This document shows, piece after piece, positions 10,401 through 17,161 of a stretch of 64,000 nucleotides of DNA. The first letter of the stretch is position 1, and each line of letters opens with the position of its first letter. A program made the translations under genes and the position numbers. The notes under the pieces were generated by a model, which saw only the letters and a program-made list of their open reading frames with translations, was not told where the DNA came from and searched no databases. The DNA comes from Salinimicrobium soli. GTDB lineage: Bacteria; Bacteroidota; Bacteroidia; Flavobacteriales; Flavobacteriaceae. The DNA is taken from NCBI RefSeq assembly GCF_048323655.1, contig NZ_JBLUWW010000002.1, forward strand, positions 1 to 64,000, in the 5' to 3' direction.

Positions 10401-11426
10401 GGAGAAATTTCCTGAAATACCACTGGGTAATCCAGTTACGCTTGCTTCTGTGCCTGTTTCCCCGATATCGTAGGTAATATTTGCTATGGCCTCATCCTGG
10501 CAAACGTCCTGGGAATTGTTACCAGAAGAAAGGTTTATGGTTGCATCTTTAAGCACAGTGAGAGTACCTGATTCTGTCGCCGAACCACAAGGTCCGGTAG
10601 CTGTAACTGTATATGTGAATGATCCCGAAGAAGTTGATGCGCCACTAATTGTGAAATTTCCACTGCTATAGCTACCACTAACCCCGGGCGGCAAGCCGGT
10701 TACTGTTGCTCCATTGCCACTACCCTCTATAGAAAAAGTAATTGGATCTATAGCAGAATTGAGACAGAGGCCACTTTGATCTTTATTTCCAGGAGCACTA
10801 ATACTAGCATCGTCTGTAATGGTTATGTTAGCTGTAGCCTCAGCAGTTTGAGAAGTAACACAGGTAAGGCTGCTGGTCAAAACTACCCGAACACTATTGG
10901 CACCGGCTGGAAGACTTGCTATTGAAAAAGTATTTGAACCGGATGTTTGAGAAGGACTTGATTCTGAATTTACATACCATGCATATTGAGGATTGTTTCC
11001 TCCATTTGTATTTGTTGCTGTAAACGTGACTGATTCCCCGATACATTTTAAAGAAGGAGAAGATGAAATGTTTACTGTAGGTGTCTTATTGGAATTTACA
11101 GTCATTGTTATAGTACTACTCACAGTAGAACAGGTCACGTCATCAGAAGAGGTGACAATAACTTTGACTTTATCCCCATTACTAAGGGTTGAGCTCGGAA
11201 AAGATGTGCCGGTGGCCACATCCAAGTCATTAACCTGCCATTGAAAGGAAAGATTTGTACCACCATTAGGTGTAGCAGTGAAATTAACTGGAGTTCCTTC
11301 ACAAATATTATTTCCAGGATTGACTGATATAGAAACGGAAGAAGGACATTGCCCATACCCCCCAATAGACGCTAGGGTAAAGAGCCAAAAAATCGCAACT
11401 TTTATAGAAAGTAGTTTTTTTACCAT
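1485..11426 (-). CDS. Giant multidomain T9SS-secreted surface protein (3313 aa)
   Basis: The protein starts with a signal peptide (about residues 1-26, ending GGYGQ). Residues about 30-680 carry Ig/PKD-like repeats with the pattern ICxGxxVTFTA...PSYQW..DG and alternate with a second ~80-residue repeat type (LCLNSAI, VTGLPxG, SGSFxYTV). Further repeats of the second type and CHU/Ig-like modules run to about residue 1900. A LamG/concanavalin-like domain lies near 2440-2600 (LDFDGDDDYIDLG, later WIEELRIWNKVLT). The last ~75 residues form a type A T9SS sorting domain (ASGMYIVKVHSEEG, VTKKVILE). It is probably exported through the outer membrane and surface-attached or released. The ligand is unknown. 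It resembles SprB-like adhesins in architecture, but orthology is not claimed. Confidence 0.9.
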   Translation of the reverse strand: MVKKLLSIKVAIFWLFTLASIGGYGQCPSSVSISVNPGNNICEGTPVNFTATPNGGTNLSFQWQVNDLDVATGTSFPSSTLSNGDKVKVIVTSSDDVTCSTVSSTITMTVNSNKTPTVNISSSPSLKCIGESVTFTATNTNGGNNPQYAWYVNSESSPSQTSGSNTFSIASLPAGANSVRVVLTSSLTCVTSQTAEATANITITDDASISAPGNKDQSGLCLNSAIDPITFSIEGSGNGATVTGLPPGVSGSYSSGNFTISGASTSSGSFTYTVTATGPCGSATESGTLTVLKDATINLSSGNNSQDVCQDEAIANITYDIGETGTEASVTGLPSGISGNFSGGVYTISGSSSLVGSFPYTITATGTCGNSESLNGTIIISENLEPSVSISSSDTDNNICAGTEVTFTATPVNGGSNPSYQWQIDGSNAGTDSPTFTTNSLTDGQIVTVIMISDATCLSQPSATSNEITTTVNPNLTPQVTVSPSDSDICDGDSITFTAEPTNGGTAPSYQWKLDGNNVGTNSPTFTTSNLSAGQNVTVVLTSNETCLSTTTATSDPVSVTVNPNLTPEVSITSNDSNNIICAGSSITFTATSVNEGANPSYQWYVDGNPEGSGGASFTTSSLSNGQTVKVIMTSDEECLAVPTAESNEISIQVDSSVIGITPAFDTSDPTINSTAVCPVVSGLKYRVQDIPGATSYNWTFPSGWNITNGAGTNEVTVTATASAQTGPISVTATNECGNSNTFTSDEITTGTVVYVNAGPDQTVCKGTTQITLAGEIGGVITKHQDWDWSASVSGGSFSNGGNSLNGTYTLPSSIANSGGTIIIKITSIDPAGPCDPKEDEMIITVLKNATISTPSNKDQTVCVNTPISNIAFTITDAGTGATVTGLPAGLNGNYNSGIFTISGTPTESGNFTYTVNSTGNCSTQQTAITGTITVNEDQKFTNDPTNKSQEICINTAIDDITFTTNTTVTNVSVTGLPAGLTGNYSAGNFVISGTATEAGSFDYVLTTSGDCVSTTQNGNITVKPDPTIDTPVNMDQELCINTAIADIQFNLTSPATDAEVNGLPEGVNGSFNNSVFTISGTPTEAGTFDYTVTSISDCEEVSRSGQIIVKPDPTAEIQYPNDLCESQIGNVTVTLTGTGAYEGGNYYSSPEGLSLNTDTGEITPGASTPGTYTVFYDTPEGCKTATATTTVIINELPSVDISYTGPFCNSDATEYSVSFANGIGAYTGGTFSSTPGGLDIDPTTGSINPKTSSPSTNPYTVFYTIPASLGCDPVTVQTEVTITQLPQVSINYTTPLCTADPNSYTVNYSSIAGDYLGGEFTATEGLVIDSEGTIDPANSTPGIHTITYTKDNNADGCEAVQVTTQVEIFEKVQITTQPVNYGTCSSNPASFEVIATGDNLTYQWYKKDSGGNFVQINGETNSILSFNNATSANAGEYQVVVSSTNPVCASETSNIVTLNIDEDIIITKPVEDITICEDDYQSLTFEYEANAKGAPLTFQWIKDGNPIYPSQGKYVMTETGPTGADGVYSGKLTIENININDDGVYAVEIDGPDYFTCAAATSKTFTFRVNPRPGAPETSPVEYCLGETPEPLTAIKDSEDNELLWYSYDDTAQEYVLLGNSYTPTTDTPGTFSYWVTQKQPNECESDPEELIVTIYDKPDPVAAETIEFKYCYNETVSNPLSVDPIEGATINWYDAVDATTVLGSAPVPNTSEVKVTSYWVSQTLTSTGCESERTKVDITINPLPEIDISIASGYSSEICLNTETRLIASGATTYIWSLDGNDVGTGNELTVTGDSVGTFEYSVTGTDDNGCVNTDVISIYVEEPSDGGVTSGPASVCITQNYGTITLTGKNGEIQRWESSTDGSNWTSIAQTSETLDFQDLPSTTIFRAVVKNGVCDEAYSTELSIDVDPEPVAGQILFNGNDRVFTMCEFPTEDYVVPLQTVGSYVGEIVSWQYRRNSDTEWRTVLDGSAPYTGNTLEGSQVMAASSNESTLFRVEVQSGACSPNVYSEYATLSVIPSDIAPSPVSVLPPEICFGDYVTLSSSTGYGGYGTFLGGAFDNSSIANHGWRVMRYGEGNDGTEYTFESAADNTRPDRWMRTTPKEFEMANTSTGSGIIDQLFDSCSCDEGNKGFAIVSGNNPSTLETPIFNLYATDDPVLTFDQAYNLTDGDIIRVEISLDGGQTYTEAPLMEIIGPEHSDNYEKFGDDGLGEPNNMAIDLSKYAGLGNLRIRWLYDGTTGGIYTIDDIGLPEDPQNVQLVWYYDDDLNDPNNPLVQIGEVNQSVVQYTPEKIGWNYFEVQTALVFDTNGDPCESVENKALAQVYVFDTYSTTATANVGSCGSSEVPLSGTLTGGQQGEITEFPLDDQSTVAWTVISGPDGYTFSEDHFATTGTGPAIEDPNATFTPPIEGEYTLSWTITPDERNTCPVNNGEVTFYFADCTTLDFDGDDDYIDLGNNYNGSYFIETWIRPFDRPLEDESGTTDASTGVIFSSSGFELKMENLPAEIKKNTRWYHIAVSNNGDLWVDGIPSGKIVTTGSGINNTSIGARYNASTKTTSNHFSGWIEELRIWNKVLTDEQIRFMMNQRLKLDASGTVVTPLQGEVVPNLAIQDGGLSSYHTDGTYNLDQNDLPFYNLSTSDLAGYYRLISKNPDPAGLISFDVGLMPSNGFTPDHSSSKNSKVPGRLYNITTNQENTSPTPYFSGNDGDWELVNTWARPNVWDFPNSTGVNGDPIDWNIARTSHNITSGDKNITMLGLHSESGLLTIEADHPIRITHYLKLDGNIDLVGESQLLQDHGSILDNTSAGWLERDQQGTQRSFNYNYWSSPVAIQGANNNSGYTVGDILKNPNGTIDFIDNPYAADPTGLNPTNIIVSSYWLWTYFPDAADIYANWDYVGSDGALNAAEGFTMKGTSGAAAISDRQNYAFKGKPNNGDILSSTMGTNQNYLVGNPYPSAIDSQKFMDENQGKFNGALYFWSHFAGQTHVLEQYIGGYAVRNYLDGIEAVSTDWRIDDSGNTDNKIPGQFIPVAQGFFLNTVPILSTDPQTYGTVQFRNTQRVYEIEGGSTSIFFSQERKRAELKKTQETGFKKIWLKFRSPIGYHRQILVGAVPQAGDGFDWGYDAPLIEDNAEDMYWYFIDQKFVIQAVSDFNPERELQMGVKIQKPGTLTIELDKLENIPADMNIFIKDSLHQIVHNLRDGPYETTSEEGTFTNRFKLAFQDDTVIEPEPEPELEEGPFEVLYITGTREILIRNPQLIGVDKVYLNNALGQQVHMYYDIPVEKEIRLPVNRFASGMYIVKVHSEEGIVTKKVILE

Positions 11427-11739
11427 AGTGACCGCGTTTAGATTTTAAACTGTAGGGGAGTGTAATGCTCTGGTAAGGAGACATTTAACGATCTAATTTA
11501 AAGCTTATTTATGGTAAAAAAATACGGAATCGGTGAAAGGTGCGGTCTAACCGACTAAAAACCAGTATTATAAGAATTTTAAGTAAAATTAACATTTTGT
11601 ATGTCAGAATTTTACTGTAAAATTTTGAGAAGATATGTTAAAAAATTTACAGGATTTTAAGAAGTAACGGGAAATTAGCAAAAGATCTCAATAAAAAAGC
11701 CGCCCGAAAGAGGCGGCTTTGAGAAAAATTAACAACAGA
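11427..11739. other. Intergenic region with pruA terminator
   Basis: This 313-bp AT-rich gap lies between the start of the giant adhesin and the end of pruA. Apart from the pruA terminator at 11696-11720 I see no gene, RNA or repeat. It must hold the adhesin promoter, but no convincing TAnnTTTG box was found near 11427-11520. Confidence 0.6.
11696..11720 (-). terminator. Terminator of pruA
   Basis: A 9-bp stem (AAAGCCGCC / GGCGGCTTT) with a 7-nt loop is followed on the minus strand by a T-run, about 20 bp beyond the pruA stop. Confidence 0.8.
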
Positions 11740-13365
11740 TTATTCTCCTAAAAATGGATAGCGATAATCTGTAGGAGTTACAAAGGTCTCTTTAATTGTT
11801 CTTGGGGAAACCCATCGATAAAGGTTCAGAATAGATCCTGCCTTATCATTGGTTCCACTACCTCTGGCACCTCCAAATGGCTGTTGTCCCACAACAGCAC
11901 CTGTTGGTTTATCGTTGATATAGAAATTTCCGGCAGCATTCTGTAACGCTATGGTAGCTTCCGCAGCCGCATATCTGTCCTGAGAAAGAATGGCTCCGGT
12001 AAGCGCATATTCAGAATCATCAACCAGTTTCAAGGTTTCACTCCATTGATCATCTTCGTAGAGATAAACGGTAACCACAGGTCCAAAAAGTTCTGTACAC
12101 ATAGTACTGTATTTTGGATTAGAGGTAAGGATCACGGTAGGTTCGATAAAATATCCTTTTGATTTATCATAATTACCACCAACTACTATTTCTGCATCAT
12201 TATCCTCTTTGGCCGCATCAATATACTTCGCAAGTTTATCAAATGAAGCTTCATGGATCACAGCAGTAATAAAGTTGCTCATATCTTCAGGAGAGCCCAT
12301 TTTGAAGGACTTCACATCTTCTACCACATATTTTTTCACTTCCTCCCACATGCTCTTTGGGATATACACCCTTGACGCAGCACTACATTTTTGTCCCTGG
12401 AACTCAAATGCACCTCTGGAAATGGCAGTAGACACTTGCTTTGGTTTAGCACTTGGATGAGCAAGGATGAAATCCTTACCTCCTGTTTCTCCAACAATTC
12501 TTGGGTAAGACCTGTAGTTGTGGATGTTTTCACCTATTTGTTTCCAAAGGCTCTTGAAAACAGTAGTGCTTCCTGTGAAGTGGATACCTGCGAAATCGCG
12601 GTTAGAAAGAACAACGTCTGAGATCATTTTTGGATCTCCCATGACCATGTTGATCACTCCGTCAGGAAGTCCGGCTTCCTTGAATACTTCCATGATCACT
12701 TGTGCAGAGTACACCTGAGAATCACTCGGTTTCCAAACTGCAACATTTCCCATTAAGGCCGGTGCTGAAGGCAGGTTTCCTGCAATGGCTGTAAAGTTGA
12801 AAGGCGTTACTGCATAAACAAATCCTTCCAGAGGCCGGTATTCTAATCTATTCCATGCACCCGCACTTGATTCCGGTTGCTCTTCATAGATACGGCTCAT
12901 ATACTCCACGTTGAAACGCAGGAAGTCAATAAGCTCGCAAGCCGAATCGATCTCTGCCTGAAAAATGTTCTTTGACTGACCAATCATAGTGGCAGCGTTG
13001 ATCTTGTAGCGATAAGGTCCGGCAATTAGATCAGCGGCTTTAAGAAAAACGGCAGCTCTTTGTTCCCACTCCAGGTTAGCCCATTTCTCCCGGGCTTCAA
13101 GAGCAGTAGAAATAGCTTTTTCAACATGTTCCTTTGAAGCTTTGTGGTAATCTCCCAAATGATGCTGATGATCATGAGGAGGGTTCATTGGTGCCGTATC
13201 TCCGGTCTTGATCTCTTCGCCTCCTATATACAGGGGCACCTCAACCTTTGAGTTATATAATTCCTTATATGCTTTGAGAACTGCTTCTCTTTCCGGAGTT
13301 CCCGGAGCATATGACTTTATAGGTTCATTAATGGCTTCAGGTACCTGAAATACTCCTTTTCCCAT
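11740..13365 (-). CDS. pruA: L-glutamate gamma-semialdehyde (P5C) dehydrogenase
   Basis: This 541-aa NAD-dependent aldehyde dehydrogenase oxidises glutamate-5-semialdehyde/P5C to glutamate, the second step of proline catabolism (EC 1.2.1.88). It has the family signatures: FTGST near residue 263, catalytic glutamate E293 in GETGGKD and catalytic cysteine C327 in QGQKCSA. Length fits the monofunctional P5CDH1 family rather than bifunctional PutA. The start at MGKGVFQVPEAINEP is usual for the family. No proline dehydrogenase gene is adjacent. It is divergent from the NRDE gene and has its own terminator. Confidence 0.93.
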   Translation of the reverse strand: MGKGVFQVPEAINEPIKSYAPGTPEREAVLKAYKELYNSKVEVPLYIGGEEIKTGDTAPMNPPHDHQHHLGDYHKASKEHVEKAISTALEAREKWANLEWEQRAAVFLKAADLIAGPYRYKINAATMIGQSKNIFQAEIDSACELIDFLRFNVEYMSRIYEEQPESSAGAWNRLEYRPLEGFVYAVTPFNFTAIAGNLPSAPALMGNVAVWKPSDSQVYSAQVIMEVFKEAGLPDGVINMVMGDPKMISDVVLSNRDFAGIHFTGSTTVFKSLWKQIGENIHNYRSYPRIVGETGGKDFILAHPSAKPKQVSTAISRGAFEFQGQKCSAASRVYIPKSMWEEVKKYVVEDVKSFKMGSPEDMSNFITAVIHEASFDKLAKYIDAAKEDNDAEIVVGGNYDKSKGYFIEPTVILTSNPKYSTMCTELFGPVVTVYLYEDDQWSETLKLVDDSEYALTGAILSQDRYAAAEATIALQNAAGNFYINDKPTGAVVGQQPFGGARGSGTNDKAGSILNLYRWVSPRTIKETFVTPTDYRYPFLGE

Positions 13366-13502
13366 AATTTTATACTTGTTTTGGATTTTACTAAATGGTT
13401 CGTAAAGGTAAATAAATTAAAAGAATTTTGGATCCCCTAAAATTTATTGAACTTTATATAATTATTCGCGTTTAATAGACTGTTTCTTATTATTTTCATA
13501 AA

Positions 13503-14234
13503 ATGTGCACAGTAACTTTAACTCCTCAAAAAGCCGATATTAAAGGCTTTGTTCTGACCTCTAACCGGGATGAAGCTCCCGGAAGAAAGACCCTACCGCC
13601 AAAAGTGTGTGAGGAACAAGGGGTGAAAATGGTCTTTCCGAAAGACGAAGTGGCCGGAGGCACCTGGTTGGGAGTGAGTGAGCAGCAGCGGCTCGTTTGT
13701 CTGCTCAACGGCGGATTCGTAAAACATATGCGCACTCCGCCGTACAGGTTGAGTCGGGGAGTGGTGGTAAAGGATCTTTTGGCTACTCCCGATTATGATC
13801 TTGCTGCGGAAGAATATGACCTTCACAAGGTGGAACCGTTCACTATCATTATGGTAGAGTGGAAAGAGCAACTCAGGTTTCAGAAAATGGTTTGGGATGG
13901 AAAACAAAAACACTTTCGGGAATTGCCATTACAGGAACATATTTGGTCGTCTTCACCCTTGTATTCCGAAGAGATGAAAAACCTGAGAGAGAAATGGTTT
14001 CAGCAGTTCAGGGATAGTGGTGTTGTTACTCCCGAAAGCTTACTTTCTTTTCATTCTTCGGCAGGGATCGGTGACAAGAACGTAGATGTAATAATGGACC
14101 GTGGCTTTGTAAAGACACAAAGTATTTCACAGATAGTTCATTCCGAAGATAAAACCAGCTTTTACTACAGGGATCTTACCACAGAAGAGGTGTCAAAAAT
14201 GATATTTTCAGATACTCTTGAGGAACTAATTTAA
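13503..14234 (+). CDS. NRDE/TANGO2 family protein
   Basis: This 243-aa protein has Cys2 directly after the initiator Met and the NRDE motif at residues 21-24, the defining features of the transport-and-Golgi-organisation-2 (TANGO2/NRDE) family. Free N-terminal Cys2 suggests an Ntn-hydrolase-like arrangement, but the bacterial substrate is not established; haem handling has been proposed for relatives. No signal peptide is present, so it is probably cytosolic. Its last 9 bp overlap the end of the convergent apaG gene. Confidence 0.88.
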   Translation: MCTVTLTPQKADIKGFVLTSNRDEAPGRKTLPPKVCEEQGVKMVFPKDEVAGGTWLGVSEQQRLVCLLNGGFVKHMRTPPYRLSRGVVVKDLLATPDYDLAAEEYDLHKVEPFTIIMVEWKEQLRFQKMVWDGKQKHFRELPLQEHIWSSSPLYSEEMKNLREKWFQQFRDSGVVTPESLLSFHSSAGIGDKNVDVIMDRGFVKTQSISQIVHSEDKTSFYYRDLTTEEVSKMIFSDTLEELI

Positions 14235-14612
14235 AGCGAAAGGTGCGCTCAGTTTGAAGGATGGGATCGCAACGCGGAATTTCCTGGTAGAAGTGAAATT
14301 GATCATGCTGTAGAAACCGCTCATTGCTCCAAAAGGAGAGGTGAGCAGACAGCCGCTCTTGTAGGTGTGAGATTCGCCGGGTTTCAGCACCGGTTTCTTA
14401 CCGATCACACCCTCGCCTTCTACGATCTCTGTTCTATTAAGTGCATCCTTGATCTTCCAGAAGCGGGAGGTGAGCTGCACAGAATCTTTGCTCTGATTTT
14501 CAATAGTTACCTTATAGCCAAAGGCGAAATGGACCCTGTAATTTTTGTAAAAGGTCCCTTCGAAATTGGTCTCTATTGAGATCTTTATCCCTCTGGTTAC
14601 TTGTTGTATCAT
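14226..14612 (-). CDS. apaG: ApaG domain protein
   Basis: This 128-aa protein matches full-length ApaG, a single fibronectin-III-like beta-sandwich. Features seen are a glycine-rich GEGVIG segment (66-71), PGESHTYKSGC and the late GAMSGFYSM stretch. ApaG is linked in enterobacteria to Co2+/Mg2+ resistance and Ap4A metabolism, and its molecular function remains unclear. It sits 3 bp downstream of the DUF3667 gene, consistent with co-transcription, and overlaps the end of the convergent NRDE gene. Confidence 0.9.
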   Translation of the reverse strand: MIQQVTRGIKISIETNFEGTFYKNYRVHFAFGYKVTIENQSKDSVQLTSRFWKIKDALNRTEIVEGEGVIGKKPVLKPGESHTYKSGCLLTSPFGAMSGFYSMINFTSTRKFRVAIPSFKLSAPFALN

Positions 14613-14615
14613 CTC

Positions 14616-15719
14616 CTAATATATTGCGAAAGATGCCACGACAGAAAATATGGCTGCAATGATTGCTAAAATAAAGAATATTATATTGATAATAATAAAC
14701 TTTACCAGTGTTTTAACTCTCCCTTGTCCGTAAAATCTTCGGAAGGCTTTATACAGATAAAACAAGAATACAAGCGTAGTAATTCCCGTCACGGCATTGG
14801 TTTCGAGAATAGAATCCAGATTAATTGAGATTCCGTAGAGCACAAACCAGGTAGTCTGATTGTGGAAGGTAAAGATGAGGTGCTCCATATAGGTGAAGGG
14901 CCTCCTGATATAAAGCAGCCATATAAAAAGGGCAAAGACCGGTAAATAGAAAAAGATGATGAACGGAAGTTTACTGATGAAATAGTCATAGAACAGTCCC
15001 GGTTCTGAAGTAAACCTGTTAGCATCCACAGTCTTCTTGTAGAGCCAGTGGTTTGAGGTGGTGTTGGTATATTTAAGACTGTCCAGTGCCCTGTCTGGAC
15101 TTTTAATTTCGGTTTCTTCATAAAACTTGTTGAACAGGTTCAATTTTTTCCCTATTCCTGTCCAATAGCCCATCGTGTCTATAGCTTCTTCGGAAATATA
15201 TATGTCTTTTACTTTAGTGGTATCGGTTAAAGGTAATATCACACCCACATCAGGTCGTTCAATTCCTTCAGCTGCGAGAATAGAATCTGTCATCTTAACC
15301 TGTTCTTCCCTGGGGATGTCAGTTTCTGAAGGAACTTCAAAAGTGTCATCAAAATCGTGGGTTAAACTCCAGGCCAGGAAGAAGAGGATAGAAGCGCTAA
15401 GGTAGAATCTATAGGGATTGGCATAACGTACTCTTTTCCCTTCTATATAATCCTTCGAGATCTTTCCGGGTTTGAAAAGTAGGACTCCAAGGGTGCGATA
15501 AACTCGGGAATCATAAGCAAATATTCCGGCAAAGAACTCATTGAAGAAATCGTTGAATGCGAGTTTTTTCGTACTGTTCAACTGGCTGCAGTTGGGACAA
15601 TACGTGTCGCTAATATCCAGAGGATGATGACAGTTAAGACATTCGGTACTCCGGTATTTTAATTTATGCCTCTCTTTTATGATCCTTGGGCCGGGAAGGA
15701 GATTGTTCTCTTTGCTCAT
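14616..15719 (-). CDS. DUF3667 membrane protein with N-terminal zinc ribbon
   Basis: The ATG at 15719 (MSKENN) is preferred over a TTG nine bases upstream. The N-terminus carries two CxxC pairs (C27/C30 and C41/C44), a probable zinc ribbon. Then comes the conserved DUF3667 block (LLFKPGKISKDYIEGKR, then YANPYRFYLSASILFFL) and three or four membrane helices in the C-terminal half. Function is unknown. The family is common in Bacteroidota. It lies just upstream of apaG and 19 bp after the DUF5103 gene stop, so the three probably form one minus-strand transcript. Confidence 0.88.
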   Translation of the reverse strand: MSKENNLLPGPRIIKERHKLKYRSTECLNCHHPLDISDTYCPNCSQLNSTKKLAFNDFFNEFFAGIFAYDSRVYRTLGVLLFKPGKISKDYIEGKRVRYANPYRFYLSASILFFLAWSLTHDFDDTFEVPSETDIPREEQVKMTDSILAAEGIERPDVGVILPLTDTTKVKDIYISEEAIDTMGYWTGIGKKLNLFNKFYEETEIKSPDRALDSLKYTNTTSNHWLYKKTVDANRFTSEPGLFYDYFISKLPFIIFFYLPVFALFIWLLYIRRPFTYMEHLIFTFHNQTTWFVLYGISINLDSILETNAVTGITTLVFLFYLYKAFRRFYGQGRVKTLVKFIIINIIFFILAIIAAIFSVVASFAIY

Positions 15720-15747
15720 TGCTGCCAATTAACAATCCAAATATATA

Positions 15748-17001
15748 TTAATTTGAGATATTCAGCGATGAGGCATTGCCTACCCCAATAATGCGGGTAT
15801 ACCTTCCTCCAGGCGGAAGATAATATATGAGGACAGTATAATCGTTTTCTGTATTGACAAAGTTTCCGCTGATGAAACCTTCATCCAGTATTCCATCATT
15901 CCGAAGAAACACATATTTATAATCGTAATAGCCCTGCTTGAACAGCCTTGCGGTCTCGTAGGCGCCGGTGCCCGGATTATAGGTGAGTTTAGTGCTTTCA
16001 TCCAGCTCATAATTGTTGAACCTACCGTAGAGATATACGTCACCATCTTCAAGAGGTTCATAGGTTCGTAGGCCGAAATGAACCCATACGTAGCCGGCCT
16101 CAATGGTTGGGTCGCTTCCCTGCATGGTTCTCACCACAAAATTTCCGTTGATATCGGGATTGTAAGTGTACGGATCGAAAGCTCTAATGTGGTCCTGGAA
16201 CAAATAATGATGGTAAAGGTCTTCCACGTCAATGGACCTAATTTTTACAGTGGCAGCACGAAGATCTTTGCTGTCAAAATTGAGATATTCATTGCCTGCC
16301 CAAAAAGAGGTTAACTGGTCGTATTTGTAGATGAGGGTATTTCCAATATTGTATTGAGGTTTGACATTGTATATGCCGGTCTTTAAATTATTATTCTGAA
16401 GGATGACAGCCCAAACAGACTCTTCTGGATTCCTGATGATGAATTCCTGAGAGCTCACTTCAAAATTCACCACTTGTTTGCTGTGAATAAGTTTTACCTC
16501 TCTGGATTTCTTTACCTCGACGCGTACCTGGGTGAGAGGTTGGTAGATCATGAACTTGCGGGAAAAGACAACTTCCTTGTTCTCATTATAAATGGAGAGC
16601 ATATAATTCCCCGTTACTTTAAGCCCTCTGGTGTCTTCATTAGGAATTTGAAGGTTGTAGTGGGAATATAGCTGTAATGTGTTGTATGAATTTCGGTAAT
16701 CATTGATCCTCACGTTGTCAAAGCCTTCCAGGTATTCAGATTTCACCAGTTGAGAAGGCGTCCAGTCATAATTAAAATGCTCGATACTATAATAGTAGTT
16801 GGCTTCGTCGCCGATTATGTCATCAAATTCAAGGTTAATGGACTGCCCAAGTTGAATGATAGGCACCTGGCTGTAACCGGAACCATCATTAAAGATCACT
16901 GTGCGAATATAATTTGGTGGTGGCACTTCCACCGCGACCTGTGCCGGGAGGGTATGCTGAAAAAGAAAAAGGGAGAATAGGATAGTGAAAAATGTCTTCA
17001 T
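15748..17001 (-). CDS. DUF5103 secreted protein
   Basis: This 417-aa protein has a signal peptide ending near residue 20 (HTLPAQ) and a beta-rich body. The conserved block FNYDWTPSQLVKSEYLEGF lies near residues 85-105 and LYGRFNNYELD in the C-terminal half resembles an early-set/CBM48-like sandwich. The function of DUF5103 is not known; periplasmic or surface location is inferred from the signal peptide. It is divergent from nqrA across a 160-bp region with an inverted repeat abutting its start codon. Confidence 0.82.
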   Translation of the reverse strand: MKTFFTILFSLFLFQHTLPAQVAVEVPPPNYIRTVIFNDGSGYSQVPIIQLGQSINLEFDDIIGDEANYYYSIEHFNYDWTPSQLVKSEYLEGFDNVRINDYRNSYNTLQLYSHYNLQIPNEDTRGLKVTGNYMLSIYNENKEVVFSRKFMIYQPLTQVRVEVKKSREVKLIHSKQVVNFEVSSQEFIIRNPEESVWAVILQNNNLKTGIYNVKPQYNIGNTLIYKYDQLTSFWAGNEYLNFDSKDLRAATVKIRSIDVEDLYHHYLFQDHIRAFDPYTYNPDINGNFVVRTMQGSDPTIEAGYVWVHFGLRTYEPLEDGDVYLYGRFNNYELDESTKLTYNPGTGAYETARLFKQGYYDYKYVFLRNDGILDEGFISGNFVNTENDYTVLIYYLPPGGRYTRIIGVGNASSLNISN

Positions 17002-17002
17002 G

Positions 17003-17057
17003 TGCCCAAATAAATTCTAAAGATACTCAAAAACTGATTACCGTCAGAATTTGGGCA
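17003..17057. promoter_or_regulatory. Inverted repeat in the DUF5103/nqrA divergent region
   Basis: TGCCCAAAT at 17003-17011, extended by ATTCT after two unpaired bases, is complementary to AGAATTTGGGCA at 17046-17057. On the DUF5103 transcript this would be a hairpin ending 1 bp before the start codon; as DNA it could be an operator between divergent promoters. Only the symmetry is seen; a role is inferred. Confidence 0.4.
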
Positions 17058-17095
17058 TTTTAACAGGGAACAGAGGGAAATTAATTGATTTTTAA

Positions 17096-17128
17096 TTGGG
17101 AAGTGTGGGTCGAAAATGCATAAATTTG
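17096..17128 (+). promoter_or_regulatory. Promoter of the nqr operon
   Basis: TAAATTTG at 17121-17128 matches the Bacteroidota -7 box TAnnTTTG. TTG at 17096-17098 is a possible -33 element with 22 bp spacing, the long end of the usual range. The predicted start lies about 30 bp before the nqrA ATG at 17162. Confidence 0.6.
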
Positions 17129-17161
17129 CACGATTTTAAATGAAATTTAACACTCCATCCT

